A stretch of 64,000 nucleotides of DNA from the NCBI GenBank assembly GCA_932294295.1, contig OW028582.1, positions 6,133,515 to 6,197,514 on the forward strand. Reading direction: 5' to 3'. The translations under genes were made by a program, and so were the position numbers. Of the stretch, positions 47,749 to 59,775 are shown piece by piece. The notes beneath the pieces are model-generated. The model was not told where the DNA came from. It did not search any database and saw only the letters and a program-made list of their open reading frames with translations. Each line of letters begins with the position of its first letter. Within the stretch, counting starts at the first letter, position 1. The DNA is from Alitta virens (Eukaryota; Annelida; Polychaeta; Phyllodocida; Nereididae).

Positions 47749-48066
47749 AAACATCATTTACAAATAGTAGACAAGACTAGTTGCAATTGATACGTAAATT
47801 ATATATGTGATAAAGGGCTGATCAATTGGATTGCAATTGCAACTCTTTCCAATATATAACAACTTGAACCAGCACTTTGAGGCAATGGTGTGTCATAGTA
47901 GTTATATACCACCTAGAAAGTTTTCATATTGTTCTAAGCGGGATATAACCTACAAAATTGTTAGTTACCCTTCTGAGTTCAAACTGAACTTGTTTTGCGT
48001 AATATAGGCAGTAAAACAAACAAACAATCAAGCAAATCAATAAATTTGTTTAACGGACTATAAGTT

Positions 48067-48187
48067 AGTTATATCCCTCATAGTCGGGAGTTAACTAACA
48101 TTTTTGTTGCTTGCATCCCTCCGCCTTTGCGACATATTTTTTACCAACAAAAATGTTAGTTAACTCCCTCCTATACGGGATATAACT
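48067..48187. mobile_element. 121-bp hairpin MITE
   Basis: AGTTATATCCC and GGGATATAACT form the outer ends. GGGAGTTAACTAACATTTTT and its complement form a perfect 24-bp inner pair (48086-48109 with 48145-48168) around a 35-nt loop. Confidence 0.65.
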
Positions 48188-48739
48188 ATTACTAATTTTC
48201 CTTCCATTGGAAGCTGAGTAATGGATAATCATTGGGATGGATGGGAACAAGAGTAAAAGCTGATGCTATGTCTTTCTTGCACAAGTATGTGCCTCTTCCT
48301 ATGATTTGTATTATGGAAATAGCAGCCTGAATTGATACATACTTGACCTGCTTGAAGGTGTCTGGAATGGCACTGTTTATAGATGTGTAAACTTAAATCA
48401 TGCAGTAACCGCCATCCGATCTTGTCGTTCTTTTCCCACAGTGAAAGGGGCGAGATCTGCATATTCTAAAGGAAGTGTTTGAAATGGGCCAGCGCTGTGT
48501 CATTAAGACAAATCCTTAGCTTACTTCTGCTATTTTTTTTACTGCTACTGGATTGTGATTAGCTATGGCTGAGTTTTGTGTAGCCTGTGTTGTTTGCTGT
48601 GGACCTGTTGCATGACAGAGTTGACGTGACGACCGCCAATTTCGTGCCTAAATAATTTACAAAAAAGCTGCCATATAAAGAAAGTTGACAATAGATATAA
48701 ATGACATGTAAACGTACCAATAATATTAAAAAAATATAT
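48188..48739. other. No gene seen
   Basis: Nothing recognised. Confidence 0.4.
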
Positions 48740-49330
48740 ATGTTGGACTGGAGTTGAACTGCTGCCCTCCCTCGTTGAACAGACCAACACCTGAGCGCCT
48801 AAATGCCTGAACTTTGATTTGCCATCATGCCTGAAAGTTCTATTTATAGACCATGTGGTCAACTTGTTTAGCTTGTTCTACTGCAGTACAATTCCATGGT
48901 TACTGATTCAATTGTGTCTAAAACATTCATTTATGCATCTTGAATGTGGTAACTAAGGACTTTATCCACAATTGGCTAAAGCTAGGATCACTGTAGAGCT
49001 CTTTTGTGCGAATTATCATGATTAATTGTTAATAGTCAGGAAAGCAGAAATTTTGATCAAATATCTTTTCTTCATTTGACATTTTTACAAAATATTTACA
49101 TAATATATGCAGTCTTAAGATTTCATATATATCTTTTAAAGAGATTCTTTGTTTTCTTTTCAAATTTTCACCAAAGCAACCTGTGAAAACGTTTATTTAT
49201 GTTACAGATCCCAATCTCCCATCAGTCTCGCATTTGACCTAATATCTCTCAGAGATTAGAGAGACTGCTCGTAATAAATATCTGGTTTACAGTTATATTG
49301 TGTGATAGGTCTAGACGGCAGATATAAAAA
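48740..49330 (+). repeat. Dispersed 0.6-kb repeat Q, copy 2
   Basis: Collinear with 37975-38640; lacks the TA insertion present in copy 1. Confidence 0.7.
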
Positions 49331-50042
49331 CGTTGACAAGTATAATATTTTAGGACAAACCTTGGCTGGCGTAAAAAGCTGACTTTTGTTGATGTATATA
49401 CTGATCACGTGACAGGAAGAATTGAATTGGATGAGGGGAGTTGTGTGATTACTGGGGTCATATGACTTCTACAAATAGATTTATTTTGTGTCTCCAAGCC
49501 AAATAATTTTTTAGCAAAAATTGTGATTTGTGTTCTTTGAGTCTAGTTAAAGATTAATTTTACTGCATGTGCATTGATTCTGGAAACCATTAATGTTATT
49601 ATTAATTAAGGTGGGGAGTTATTCAAAATGGCTATTTTGGCAATCTAGTTTTTCTAGAGATCTTAGCGTTGTGAATAGAAGCAAATATAAACATATATGT
49701 TGTCTGACATACTTTATGTACCATAGACATAATAAATGTTCAATTATAAAATGACAAACTATATTTCAGCAAGAATGTTTCCCCTCAGCTGCATTCAGTT
49801 TATATTCTGGCTAGTTAGGTTGGAATATGCATGGGTAGTATTAAAGGTAGCATGCAATTTTAGTTGTATAGTTTATGATTATCATAATTCAAAGGGAATG
49901 CCACTATCCATGCCAAATTGAGTGTCATCGTAAAAATAACTTTCTGGCCTGCACAGGTCTTGGTGGTGAATTTTCTTCTTTTCCCCGCACCCGGGGCATG
50001 GCAGAGAGCCTAGATATGTAGGCGACCCTCTTTTCAGCGGGA
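49331..50042. other. No gene seen
   Basis: Nothing recognised. Confidence 0.4.
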
Positions 50043-50225
50043 GGGGTGGGTGGATTAGTGGATTATTATGTTTCTCCACCTAATGGGCTAATTAGGACGG
50101 GTAGGGACCATCACATTGAGATGATGGATGAGACAGCCATCCAACTTAGGCTCGACCGGGAATTGTACCCTGGACCCAGTGTTTGGTAGCCCAGTACGCC
50201 ACCACTGAGCTTGGCCCTCACCCCC
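50043..50225 (-). mobile_element. SINE family A, full length
   Basis: The minus strand begins GGCCAAGCTCAGTGGTGGC. The B box is mutated (GGTACAATTCC). Full body down to CTAATCCACCCACCCC. Confidence 0.85.
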
Positions 50226-50478
50226 TCTATTCAGGAAACCCACATGTCCAAATGCAGTGTTACCAATGATACACATTCCTATTCAGCATACATCAATTCC
50301 ACATCATTACCAGTGCCTCTCAATGAGTAATTTTAAACATTAAAGGGGACATCGTTCATGTTGATGTTGTGACAGTTTCAATCCCCTATAATGAAAGCCA
50401 ATTGTGTAAACGATAGGCTTTCACCTCCACATTTTCTATCATTTGATCAATTCAAAAGCTTCCACAATCAACCTTTTC

Positions 50479-50633
50479 CCAGTGGTAGCGCTCTGGGCTT
50501 GCAACCACTGCGTCCTGGGTTCAATTCCCGATTGAGCCTATGTTGGATGGCTGTTTCATCCCTCATCTCATTGCCATGGTCTCTGCCTGTCCTAATTAGG
50601 CAGAAATACAGGACAAAAGCCCTAATCCACCTC
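50479..50633 (+). mobile_element. SINE family A, internal deletion
   Basis: Starts within the A box (CCAGTGGTAGCG). The B box is GGTTCAATTCC. The CCCATCAGGTG part of the body is deleted (CTAATTAGGCAGAAATAC). Confidence 0.85.
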
Positions 50634-51871
50634 GTCCATTTCTGAAAACACGATGTATCCTACATGTTTGTGAGATGTTGTCCTTTCGGTTTTCAACTTT
50701 GATTCTGGTTTTGCCCTTTTATGAAAGTCCTTGACAATCGCTAAAATGTGTTACTTTTGTGTGTCAAGAGTGTAAATTTGAGCATGCTGAGAGGATAAAC
50801 ATAAGCCACATAAATTGCAGTCTATTGCGAAGGTTGTGACAATATCATCCGGTATATCGCTATCCAATTTTCTTCTTAGCCTAAAAGGATTTAGGAGGAG
50901 ATAGCCATCATACGTCAAAGTAAGATAGACAAATTTAAGCGCAATCTTTTAATAACAAATTGCTATTGTATGTTTCTAGCAGGTCTGAGCTAACTCAGCC
51001 TGTCCTAACTTAACTTATGGTAAAGAACCCCGACAATGCTCCTATCACAAACCATGATAACACTATACATGATATATGTCTTTTTTACTTTTCACATAGA
51101 TTTCCCACTAATATTTTGAAGATACATGACTGTAAACAATTTAACTGACTGGGGTTGCATTTTGTTCCAATAGACAAAGGAAGGATTGGTGCCAGCCACA
51201 CTGTGGGAAAATCCATTGTGATTTAGAGGTGCAACATGGCATGTGAAATATTTGCATTTTAGAGTATTTTCAGAACTCTATGAGGCTGGCATATAAATTC
51301 AAGGACTAATCTTGTTTAAGCAATGTTATTGGGAGAAAAAAATGTATTTAGGAGAAAACATTTTGGTATTCAAAACATGAGAAACTGTATTCAAGAGCAA
51401 CATAGACTCACACTTTTTATTTGATGACTTCGTTGTGAGGGAGACCCCAAAATACTACACAAAGTCATTGAATGGGGCCACCCTTTGAGAGAAAAAAAAT
51501 ATTATATAACAATAGTGGATGGTACGGAGTCCAACATTGAGTTTGTGGGATGAGGACAATTGTATTGGCCAATACTTCCCCTGGGCCAATATTCATTTTC
51601 CGAATCCCACAAAACTCTATGTTGAATGACACACCATCCGCGATTGCTTATTCTCTACTCATTGTTCAACATACATTGCAGCCGTTCAACATAAACGTCA
51701 CTCTTACCATCCAATATACACCCTTGTTGGCTGACAATGAAACATTCTGATCGGCTCACAGTAGCTGAATGGACTCGGATCGTATAATATTATTTGAATA
51801 AATAAACAAACAACATGACATTAAATAACCACATCTTTGCAAACAGATATACCTTGCTTGCATAATTATTA
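50634..51871. other. No gene recognised
   Basis: A 66-codon plus ORF (51550-51750) with alternating hydrophobic residues (NINVTLTIQYT) looks beta-sheet-like but belongs to no family I recognise. Confidence 0.3.
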
Positions 51872-51995
51872 TGCCAACTACTGGTTCCCAGGTTCAATTC
51901 CTAGTTGAGCCTAAGTTGGATCATGGCTGTTTCATCTATTATCTCATTGCAATGGTCCCTGCTTGTCCTAATTAGCCCCTAATCCATCCACCAAC
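51872..51995 (+). mobile_element. SINE family A, truncated at both ends
   Basis: GCCAACTACTGGTTCCCAGG, B box GGTTCAATTCC, then CATGGCTGTTTCATC, and an early end at CCTAATCCATCCACC. Confidence 0.8.
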
Positions 51996-52349
51996 ATTGG
52001 TGATATTTTAGCAATAAAGGGGGATGTTAAGCAATTTCTAGCGGGTTAATTATACAGTTCTCCAAACAACACGATTATTAATTATGAGCAGGAGCTCCTT
52101 GAACATAAAGTGCAGACACATAAACAAATAATCCCGCATCATAGCTAATAAACAAAACAAGATAAGGTCCTTTCAGTTCCATCTCCAATAATTTAGTAAC
52201 ATTTTGTTGTTCTACATATAGTGTTCTATTTCCAATTACGTTTATTTGTAGCATCTCATGCACAATGAGACACTGTACATAATACTACATATTGATATAG
52301 CCATCTCCAATCTCAAAATTGTATTACCATCACTCAGCATAAAGCTACT

Positions 52350-52386
52350 GGAAATTGAACTTGGTACCCAGTGGTTGGAAGCCCAG
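52350..52386 (-). mobile_element. SINE family A, head fragment
   Basis: The minus strand reads CTGGGCTTCCAACCACTGGG, then a degraded B box. Confidence 0.6.
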
Positions 52387-52398
52387 AAATTGTCAATT

Positions 52399-52470
52399 TC
52401 ATGTACTCAGGTGGTCTAGTGGTAGTGTGCTGAACTTTAGATCAAGACATCACTGGTTCAAGTACTGGAG
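52399..52470 (+). mobile_element. tRNA-like head of another SINE or tRNA pseudogene
   Basis: GGTGGTCTAGTGGTAGTG fits an A box (TGGTCTAGTGG), and GGTTCAAGTAC is a damaged B box about 36 nt downstream. Cloverleaf pairing is poor, so it is not a working tRNA gene. Confidence 0.5.
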
Positions 52471-52535
52471 AAAACTCTTTGGAGCAAATACATTGTGATA
52501 CAGTAACAATCCTGATCTGCTGGATTTTGCAGTTT

Positions 52536-52758
52536 TCATAGTCACTTATCATAGCATAGGGGCCTAGCTCAGTGGTAGCACGCTGGGCTTCCCAACCACT
52601 GGGTCCCGGGTTCAATTTCCAGTCGAGCCTGAGTTGGATGGCTGTTTCATCATTCATCTGATTGCCATGGTACCTGCCTGTCCTAATTAGCCCATCAGGT
52701 GCAGAAATACAGGACGTAAAGCCCTAATCCACCCACCACACATCATAATCACTTATCA
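52536..52758 (+). mobile_element. SINE family A, full length with target duplication
   Basis: The body 52558-52742 runs from AGGGGCCTAGCTCAGTGG to CTAATCCACCCACCACA, about 185 bp. The flanks TCATAGTCACTTATCA (52536-52551) and TCATAATCACTTATCA (52743-52758) are a 15/16 duplication. This is the best reference copy of the family in the window. Confidence 0.9.
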
Positions 52759-53744
52759 GTCACATCGTGACTGCATAGTCCTCTGATGAAAGAGCTCTAG
52801 TGTCAGACAGTTCCTTTTAGCAGGTAGCATCTCTGATGTCTAGCTTTGTCTTTGATATGATTATTTGTTTTAACATTGGCGATGATATTTTTTACATGGA
52901 ATTCACTTGTCTCAGCATAATGTAAACATACCATTGGTTCATATAATGTTTGTGAGACAGCCATAGGAAATGCACCATCCCGGCTCATCGACTTTATTAA
53001 GTGTAACTGAAAGAAAAACAAATGCTTAAATACATATAAGTAAATTGCATAACACAACCCTGTACTGCCACTGACAGAAACTAAATTATATTGCCAAGGA
53101 CACACAGATGTCATTAAAGTGTCGGTCTCTAAGAAGAATCCTGTCCTCTGAGAATACCTAATCTTATATACTGCAGTTTCTTGATCAAAGAAAGGATTTC
53201 ATTTGATCATGAAGACTTTCTTCCACTTCAACGGAGTCTGCAATTCTTGAGAAGTCGTTGCCATGTGTGTTGGCATCAAATCTATTTCTACTTTTTCATA
53301 CTTTTTATTACATCCCTTTTTTTTCATCCCATGAAAACTTACACGAAACTATCCTACTACTTGTCCAGAAAAACACAAACAATCTATAATGCATGCCATG
53401 TAATTTGAAGTGCGAATTTTGTTCAAACAATTTGATTTTAAGATTTTTGATATATTTCCAATATTTCATGCTGCTTCTTAAATTTTTCTTTTCTTTTAAA
53501 TTTTCACCACACTTTGTAAAAAGAATATTTAATCGAGTTTACATTTATATCGTATTTTTCACTTCTCTTGTCAAATTTTTCGATCACTTGTATGATCACT
53601 GGTCATTAATTAATTGACTACTTACTTAATCCAACAGTCAATCATACACATTACAAAATATATACCTGGGAAATGTAAGACAATATGCAGGGGCCACATA
53701 ATCATGTGGCCTGTTTATTACACATCGACTGTAAGGTAACAGGT
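52759..53744. other. No gene seen
   Basis: 53280-53600 is strongly T-rich on the plus strand; its ORFs are Phe/Leu-rich by composition. Confidence 0.4.
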
Positions 53745-53850
53745 CTTTTACTTGCCTCAGCATAGACACCAAGTACAAGGGACTGCCATTTAACGTCTCA
53801 TCCGAACGACATCCAGCTGGGATGTTGCTTATTGAAGATTGCTACTTAGT
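53745..53850 (-). mobile_element. SINE family B, partial
   Basis: Plus-strand wording TTTTACTTGCCTCAGCATAG and TTTAACGTCTCATCCGA matches the family B body. Confidence 0.6.
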
Positions 53851-53896
53851 CAGCTTATATGACTAGCTACCAGAGGCAGAAGTTATGATGAAATGA

Positions 53897-54045
53897 TGAG
53901 GCTTCTTGGAGAGCACACCATGTCACACTTTTACCTCTTTTACTTGCCTCAGCATAGACACCGAGTACAAAGCACCTCCAGTTTAACATCTCATGCGATT
54001 GACATTCAGCTGAGATGTAGCTGCATGAAGAATGCGAGATCAGCC
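53897..54045 (-). mobile_element. SINE family B, partial
   Basis: GATGAGGCTTCTTGGAGAGC, ACTTGCCTCAGCATAGACAC and TCTCATGCGATTGACATTC follow the family B order. It lies 46 bp from the previous copy in the same orientation. Confidence 0.6.
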
Positions 54046-54103
54046 AGGGGGCAAACAATATTATATATATTACCCTTCGCGTTTGGACTTATATCCCTCC
54101 TAC

Positions 54104-54254
54104 ATGGCCAAATGTGCTACGTGAATTTTCCACGAGAAGGATAAACGCATGGAAAACGCATGGTTTTTGCCTAATTAAAATGAGGTGTAAACCATGCGTT
54201 TTCCAATGCGTTTATCCAGACTCATGGAAAAACGCACGTAGCACATTTGGCCAT
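54104..54254. mobile_element. 151-bp hairpin MITE
   Basis: ATGGCCAAATGTGCTACGTG at the left is repeated inverted at the right end (54235-54254). Inner parts AAACGCATGG...AACGCATGGTTT also pair with AAACCATGCGTT, so almost the whole element folds back. Confidence 0.75.
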
Positions 54255-54409
54255 TTATACTCGAGATATAGCTATTAATTTTGTGAAGAACAGTCATATG
54301 AGGTGCTCATCCTACCCGTTTAACCTTCAGCGAACTAAGTTCGAGGTGAGTTATGTTATCACCAGTGTCCGTATGGTGGGCAGGCAAATGGGCATTACGC
54401 TTTCGATTC

Positions 54410-54490
54410 TGGAGCGGAACTGCGGTGCAATTAACTAGTGGTGCCTTTTAATAGTCACATTGATATATGTTGATTAAGTTTTAAAACCTA
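54410..54490 (+). repeat. Fragment of the 430-bp repeat family
   Basis: TGGAGCGGAACT, GTGGTGCCTTTTAATAGTC and CATTGATATATGTTG match the 27727 unit. Confidence 0.55.
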
Positions 54491-54947
54491 TTTTTACGAT
54501 ATTGATGTTTTTCTTTCATTTCCGGGTCTCGTACTTTACGCGCTGCACCTAAATAGGTTGATGATAATGGAAAACCTGGGGAAAAAATGCTAAAAATGAT
54601 GTTGTTTCCTACATTACTGTTAATCACTGTTAATCATACATGTGAGCCAACCAGAATGCTTCATTGTCATCCAGCATGAGTGTATGTTGTACAGCAGCAG
54701 AGTATAATGGATGGCTGCAGTGTATGTTGTACAGTACATATGATATATCATTAGTTGTCCGTTGATTTACCCATAATCTAAATATTTTTGATATGTATTT
54801 GGCAGCAAGTATAAACTAGGAGTTTTTGTGTGGGCTTCGAATCATCGGTCAACTTCAACTTTATTATACATTTCTGCTTTATTGTTTATGTTGACAAAAC
54901 AAAATAAGAAATCAGAATGAAAGTAAACTGCCAAAGTTATTGAATAC

Positions 54948-55066
54948 AGAAAATCCCTGGTTTGCTGGATACAAAATAGAAAATAAAGCCAGGCATGAGC
55001 ACCAGATGTATTTAAGAAGAGTTCGATCAGAATCGTCTTATTTCGCCATTGTTAAATTAAAGAATT
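54948..55066 (+). pseudogene. Possible LINE endonuclease-RT linker fragment
   Basis: The frame reads ENPWFAGYKIENKARHEHQM then YLRRVRSESSYFAIVKLKN. A PWF motif followed by basic residues and R-x-x-Y is typical of the spacer between endonuclease and reverse transcriptase in CR1-like elements. Short and isolated. Confidence 0.3.
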
Positions 55067-55446
55067 TTGCCTGAAATAATGAAGCATCCTTGTAATAAAT
55101 CACCAGATATGACACACGATTGATAGTCATATGAATGAGAATTATGGGTAAAACTTCATATTACTTCTGTTATATTCAATATGTCATCAAGTCCTCGTTT
55201 GTGAATGATAGATTTGCTGTTATGGATTACAGTTGGTTAATTTTAAATCATATTCAGATATATTACAACTGGCAACCGCATTAAATGTATTATAGAATTA
55301 TAGTGAGCATTGGAACGTGGCTTGACAAAGAATTCCTATTATTCATTAGTTTGATAATCTATAAGATTACAGTTTTAATAAATCATAGTAGAGAACTGGG
55401 CTGCAAAGTGATGTACAATTTCCTATGACGCTTCAAGAGAACTGCA
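55067..55446. other. No gene seen
   Basis: Nothing recognised. Confidence 0.4.
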
Positions 55447-55598
55447 GTGCGCTGGGTCCCGGGTTCAATTCCAAGTTGAGCCTAAGTTGGATGGCTGTTT
55501 CATCCATCATTTCATTGCCATTGTCCCTGCCTGTCCTATTTAGCCCATCAGATGCAGAAATACAGGACGTTAAGACCTGATCCACCCATTACCCACCT
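55447..55598 (+). mobile_element. SINE family A, 5'-truncated
   Basis: GTGCGCTGGGTCCCGGGTTC, B box GGTTCAATTCC and body to CCTGATCCACCCATT. Confidence 0.85.
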
Positions 55599-56159
55599 CA
55601 AGATTACTGTATGCCTCGAATTTATTGATTTTGCACCGCCTACATTATTTTGCACTAAAGAAAAAGGGAGTGATCTCAGATTAGGAAATGGTGGCATACT
55701 ACAATGAATTAAAAGAACATGTGAATTCCTTTAGTTACAAAATTGTTACAGCACAGCATAACATGGTGTAGATAAAACTACATCCAAAATAATGTAATTT
55801 TGTTAAAGTTTATATTGCATGGTGGAAAAGACGATGGGAATTCTTCACCAGTCAGAATATTGCACTTGCATTTCATTACTGCAATATTTATTTATGTAAA
55901 ACAAAGAAACCGTCAATCAATCAGGAATGATAAATAACTGAAACAAACCAAGATGACAAGCATCTAGTGTATAATAAATTAAACATGCAATGCTTGGACC
56001 ACTGGTCCAGGGTCATCGAACCGGTCCGGTTTTTAAGCGGTCTGGTCAACATCACTACATTTAATAATGCAACCCATGACAATTTTTTTTAACAACAAAA
56101 TGTACATTGTTTTTATGAAAAAGGTTGTTTACCTCTTAGTCACGCAATCCCAATTGCCT
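55599..56159. other. No gene seen
   Basis: Short GC patch near 55995-56040 (GGACCACTGGTCC palindrome, CCGGTCCGG). Confidence 0.4.
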
Positions 56160-56920
56160 GTAGGATCTTGAATAGTAGCCATGCACAGTGGAGTTTTTGC
56201 CATTACGATTTTTACTGGTTGGTTGGTGGTGTTACTCAAAATGCGGCAAATGTTATTGTTTGAGTGTAATTTTCCTTTATTCACTTAAGTAGGAAGGTAT
56301 AATGATTTGTTTATACCAATAAAAGACCTATTCCACCTCCAAAATGTACCGTCCAATATAGCCGTGCAATATATGAAAATATTGCATGGCTCTCAGGATT
56401 TCTGCTAGCCATATAATATACCAGAATATGATATTGCAATAAATGCAATGTGTCAAAATATAATCTTGTGACATGAAATATTATTATCGCAATCTGATAT
56501 GTGAAATATTTCAACATGACAGCATATCCCATGATAAAGGTTTGATATTCCCACTCAAATGCCAGCTGTTGCTTATATAAATTTTATTTTATTTATACAC
56601 TTATATATGAAAAAAAGATGTGAATATGAATAGGAAAATATTAAGTTTATTCTCAGCATATTTTAAATGATCTAATGTAGTAATACTTTTGTGGGCAACT
56701 GTATTTTTCTTCAGGACAGAAACCCTCCAGAATAATAAACTGCCCCACTTCTATGGGGTCATGATCCCTACCATGTCGTATTTAACCTTGTTAACCCTCG
56801 AATTATCGATCTACATGGAAACAAATATAGAAGAGTCTAAAAGTAGAAAGAAGGATCTTGAATAGTAGCCATGTACAGTGGAGTTTTTGCCATTACAATT
56901 TTTACTGGTTGGTGGAGGTT
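56160..56920 (+). repeat. 70-bp direct repeat pair
   Basis: GGATCTTGAATAGTAGCCATG through TTTTTACTGGTTGG occurs at 56162-56225 and 56850-56913, 688 bp apart, with about two changes. It may flank an insertion or be a short dispersed repeat. The sequence between has no recognised gene. Confidence 0.75.
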
Positions 56921-57184
56921 ACAATATCCAGCCCTAATGTGGAACCTCTGCCAGCCAACACTAACATGACGAGATTCAATAAAAGAAAGCAGTGGCCCAA
57001 CAACAGGTAATGTGTGAGGAGTTTGCCAATACTAACTCTTGATGTGACAGTGTGAATACACATACAAATACACAGGTATAACCCTTGCTAGCGTCAAAAA
57101 GTTGGCACTCAAACTGTCAGGTATAAGACCTATGTCTGACCACGGATGGCAAAAATGGACTATACATGCTCACCCGTGGGTCTG

Positions 57185-57785
57185 TTAATCACATACAAAT
57201 TCTTTACACGAGCGTACATGAGGTAGTCGTAGATCGCTCGCCAAACGTCTATTGCCAGCATATGTGAGGCATATGTGAGGCATCCGTGAGGCATCTGTCA
57301 GGCATCTGTGAGGCATCCGTGAGGCATCTGTGAGGCATTCGTGAGGCATCTGTGAGGCATCTATGAGGAATCCGTGAAGAAACAATTGCAAAACATCTGT
57401 GAGGCATTTGTCAGGCATCCATGAGGCATCCGTGAGGCATGTCCGAAACATCTGTGAGGCATCCGTGAGGCATCTGTGAGGCATCTGTCAGGCATCTACG
57501 AGGCATCCAAGAGGCTTCTGTGAGGCATGTGCGAAACATCTGTGAGGCATCTGTGAGGCATCTGTGAGGCATCCATGAGGCATCCATGTCGCACTCTTAG
57601 ATCGCCTGTGCTAGTGGTTCAAGGATGGGTCGAGGATGGGTACGGAAGAAGACGGGCGGGCAACGGAGGACTGCTGAGGGTTTCACGAGAATTCAACGGG
57701 TGGCAGCGAGGTGATGGCGAGTTTATACAGACAAGAATGAGCAACATACATAGGCCTTATCCGTGACAGTTTGAATGCCCCTTTA
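57185..57785. mobile_element. Transposon-like end with GAGGCATC minisatellite
   Basis: 57264-57590 is an array of about 25-30 units of the 11-bp TGTGAGGCATC with point variants. It is followed by unique sequence shared with 60437-60927 (TAGATCGCC, then GTGGTTCAAGGATGG) and closes with CCGTGACAGTTTGAATGCCCC, then TTTA. The minus-strand MPHRCLTDAS-type peptide is a translation of the array, not a protein. Confidence 0.6.
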
Positions 57786-57802
57786 GAGGAATGCACTTTC
57801 CA

Positions 57803-57839
<37 letters not shown>
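57803..57839. repeat. (TATC)n microsatellite
   Basis: Nine TATC units. Confidence 0.95.
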
Positions 57840-58035
57840 GGATACTGTGGTCTGGTAGTAAGACACTGCACTCATATTATTTGCACAAGGTCACATAGGC
57901 GCAAATGGGTACTTGGCTTCAGGCAGTGATGGTAATTGTAGAGTGCATTATAGAGGCTGCAGGCTGGGTGTATGCTCCCCAGGGAGTTGAGAAAAATCTA
58001 TGCTTGAACAGGCCCGCCACAAGCATAAATTGTGA
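57840..58035 (+). mobile_element. SINE family C, copy 1
   Basis: TGTGGTCTGGTAGTAAGACAC resembles an A box. A body follows with GCGCAAATGGGTACTTGGC, GGTAATTGTAGAGTGC and CCCAGGGAGTTGAGAAA. 61190-61345 is an inverted copy of the body. Confidence 0.5.
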
Positions 58036-58884
58036 TGCGGGCAGAACTTGATCTATATTGACAGCAGACACAAAACCCACTTACATTTACATAGCACATA
58101 AGCATAATAAAGGCAGTACAAGAAAACCTCGATACACATTTTTTTGGAAAAATATACACAATGCTCCATAAAAAAATTTAGGGTTAAAAAAATTTAACCA
58201 AAATTCCGTCATCGGGAAAATGTTTAAATATTCAATTTTAACCCCACATCAATTTAGTGTACCTAGGTTTAGGAAACTGAAACTAAATTTTTACTCCATA
58301 AAATGTTAGTATATGATAAGAAAGTAATACAAAAACAGTTATGAAAAAATTCTCTCCGACAATTATAAGACATGATTAAAAAAGTTTTTTTTATCACACC
58401 CACGTAATAAGCACATTCCATGTCAAATTACATTGCTAGGTTGATTCCTGTTTTTACGGCTGACAAAACTCTATTGTTCAGATGTCTTGGCCCAATTTCC
58501 TGGTAAAACAGCAAATATTTCTCTATGATATTGCTTATTATGTCATAAACATGGAAAATGCAATTACACTCAATAATGGACATGGATCATAAGTGCAGTA
58601 TCTTAGAATTGCTTTCAATGTATTGTTTAGCCAAGAAGAAGTTGTTAATAAATGAAGTTTGATGATATAATAAATATTCACATTTATTGTGATATAACAC
58701 ACAGTTAGCAGCATTCAGTCCTGCTCAATAGCCCATTAAAAGCTAAAGTAATGGGTAGAATTAAGATTTAACATCATAAAACTTCTTTATTAAGACCCAT
58801 TTGTGCAATTTGAGTGCAGGTAATTTTCCCAAGATATATGTCATGCATTATCGAAGCAGACTAGGCTGCATTGTCATCTTAAAC
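58036..58884. other. No gene seen
   Basis: AT-rich; nothing recognised. Confidence 0.4.
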
Positions 58885-59775
58885 CATTCAACAACTACAT
58901 AAAGCTAAAAAAAAACAGCATAACTGTTGGAAATTCAACCATCACATCAGTTTCCAGTGCTCGTAATCTGGGTGTGATATTTGATGAAAACATGTCCATG
59001 AAAAGTCACATATCCAGTGTGTGCAAGAAAGGCTTTTACCAAATCTATCGCCTAAAACAAATAAGGAAATATTTCAACAAAGAAACAACTGAAAGACTAG
59101 TACATTCCTTTATCACATCCCATATTGACTACGGATCCGAAACTCTTTACTCTTTGGATTACCTGAAACAACTATTCATAAGCTGCAGAGGCTTCAAAAT
59201 GCTTCAGCACGCTTGATACTCCAAAGAGATAGATATGCCATTGTTACAGATATGTTTAAACAACTACACTGGCTCCCTGTGAAGATCCGAATCAAGTTCA
59301 AAATGGCGTTATTGGTATTCAAGTGTTTAAATGGTATTGGTCCCAGTTACTTGAGTGAACTTCTAGTCAAAAAGCCCATAACAAGAAATCTAAGGTCCTC
59401 TGCTGATGACAAACTGTTGCTTATTCCCCGAGTAAAGACTGAGTCTTTCGGCAAACAAAGTTTTAAATACGCCGCACCATCAGTATGGAACTCACTACCA
59501 CAGCAGATCAGAAATAGCCAGAGCACAGACATTTTTAAAAAGAGACTTAAAACACATTTTTATTCTCTTGCTTTTAGTTAATATTATTGTCAAAAAAATA
59601 AAATTTACACTTTTGTATTTTATCTATACTAATTTATTGTGCAATCTATTTTTTTTGATTTTATTATATAATATAATTATACATCTTAACATATTATTGT
59701 TGTGAACACTGCAGAATATTTTGTACAGATTTATCGGGGTGTTGAATCAATAAATATTAATATTATTATTATAAC
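58885..59775 (+). pseudogene. CR1-like LINE, 5'-truncated 3' end
   Basis: Readable blocks: SSARNLGVIFDENMSMKSHI, LVHSFITSHIDYG, then after a frame shift near 59165-59180 LQNASARLILQRDRY, LHWLPVKIRIKFKMALLVFK, GPSYLSELL, APSVWNSLPQQIRNS and FKKRLKTHFYSLAFS, stop at 59579-59581. These are the diagnostic C-terminal motifs of CR1-clade ORF2 (NLGV.FD, HIDYGN, LHWLPV, A...WN.LP, FK..LKT.LF). The tail ends in an ATT-rich simple repeat (59740-59772), as CR1 elements do. The HIDYG block and most of the C-terminus are little decayed, so the copy is fairly young. It has one clear frame shift and lacks the catalytic core. Confidence 0.9.

Noticed and set aside
52399..52470. Functional tRNA gene
   Set aside because: A and B boxes are recognisable but the B box is mutated and no acceptor or anticodon stem pairs well.
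57185..57484. 99-codon minus ORF with MPHRCLTDAS repeats
   Set aside because: Direct translation of the GAGGCATC minisatellite.
57264..57590. CRISPR array
   Set aside because: Units are contiguous 11-bp repeats with no spacers, in a eukaryotic context.
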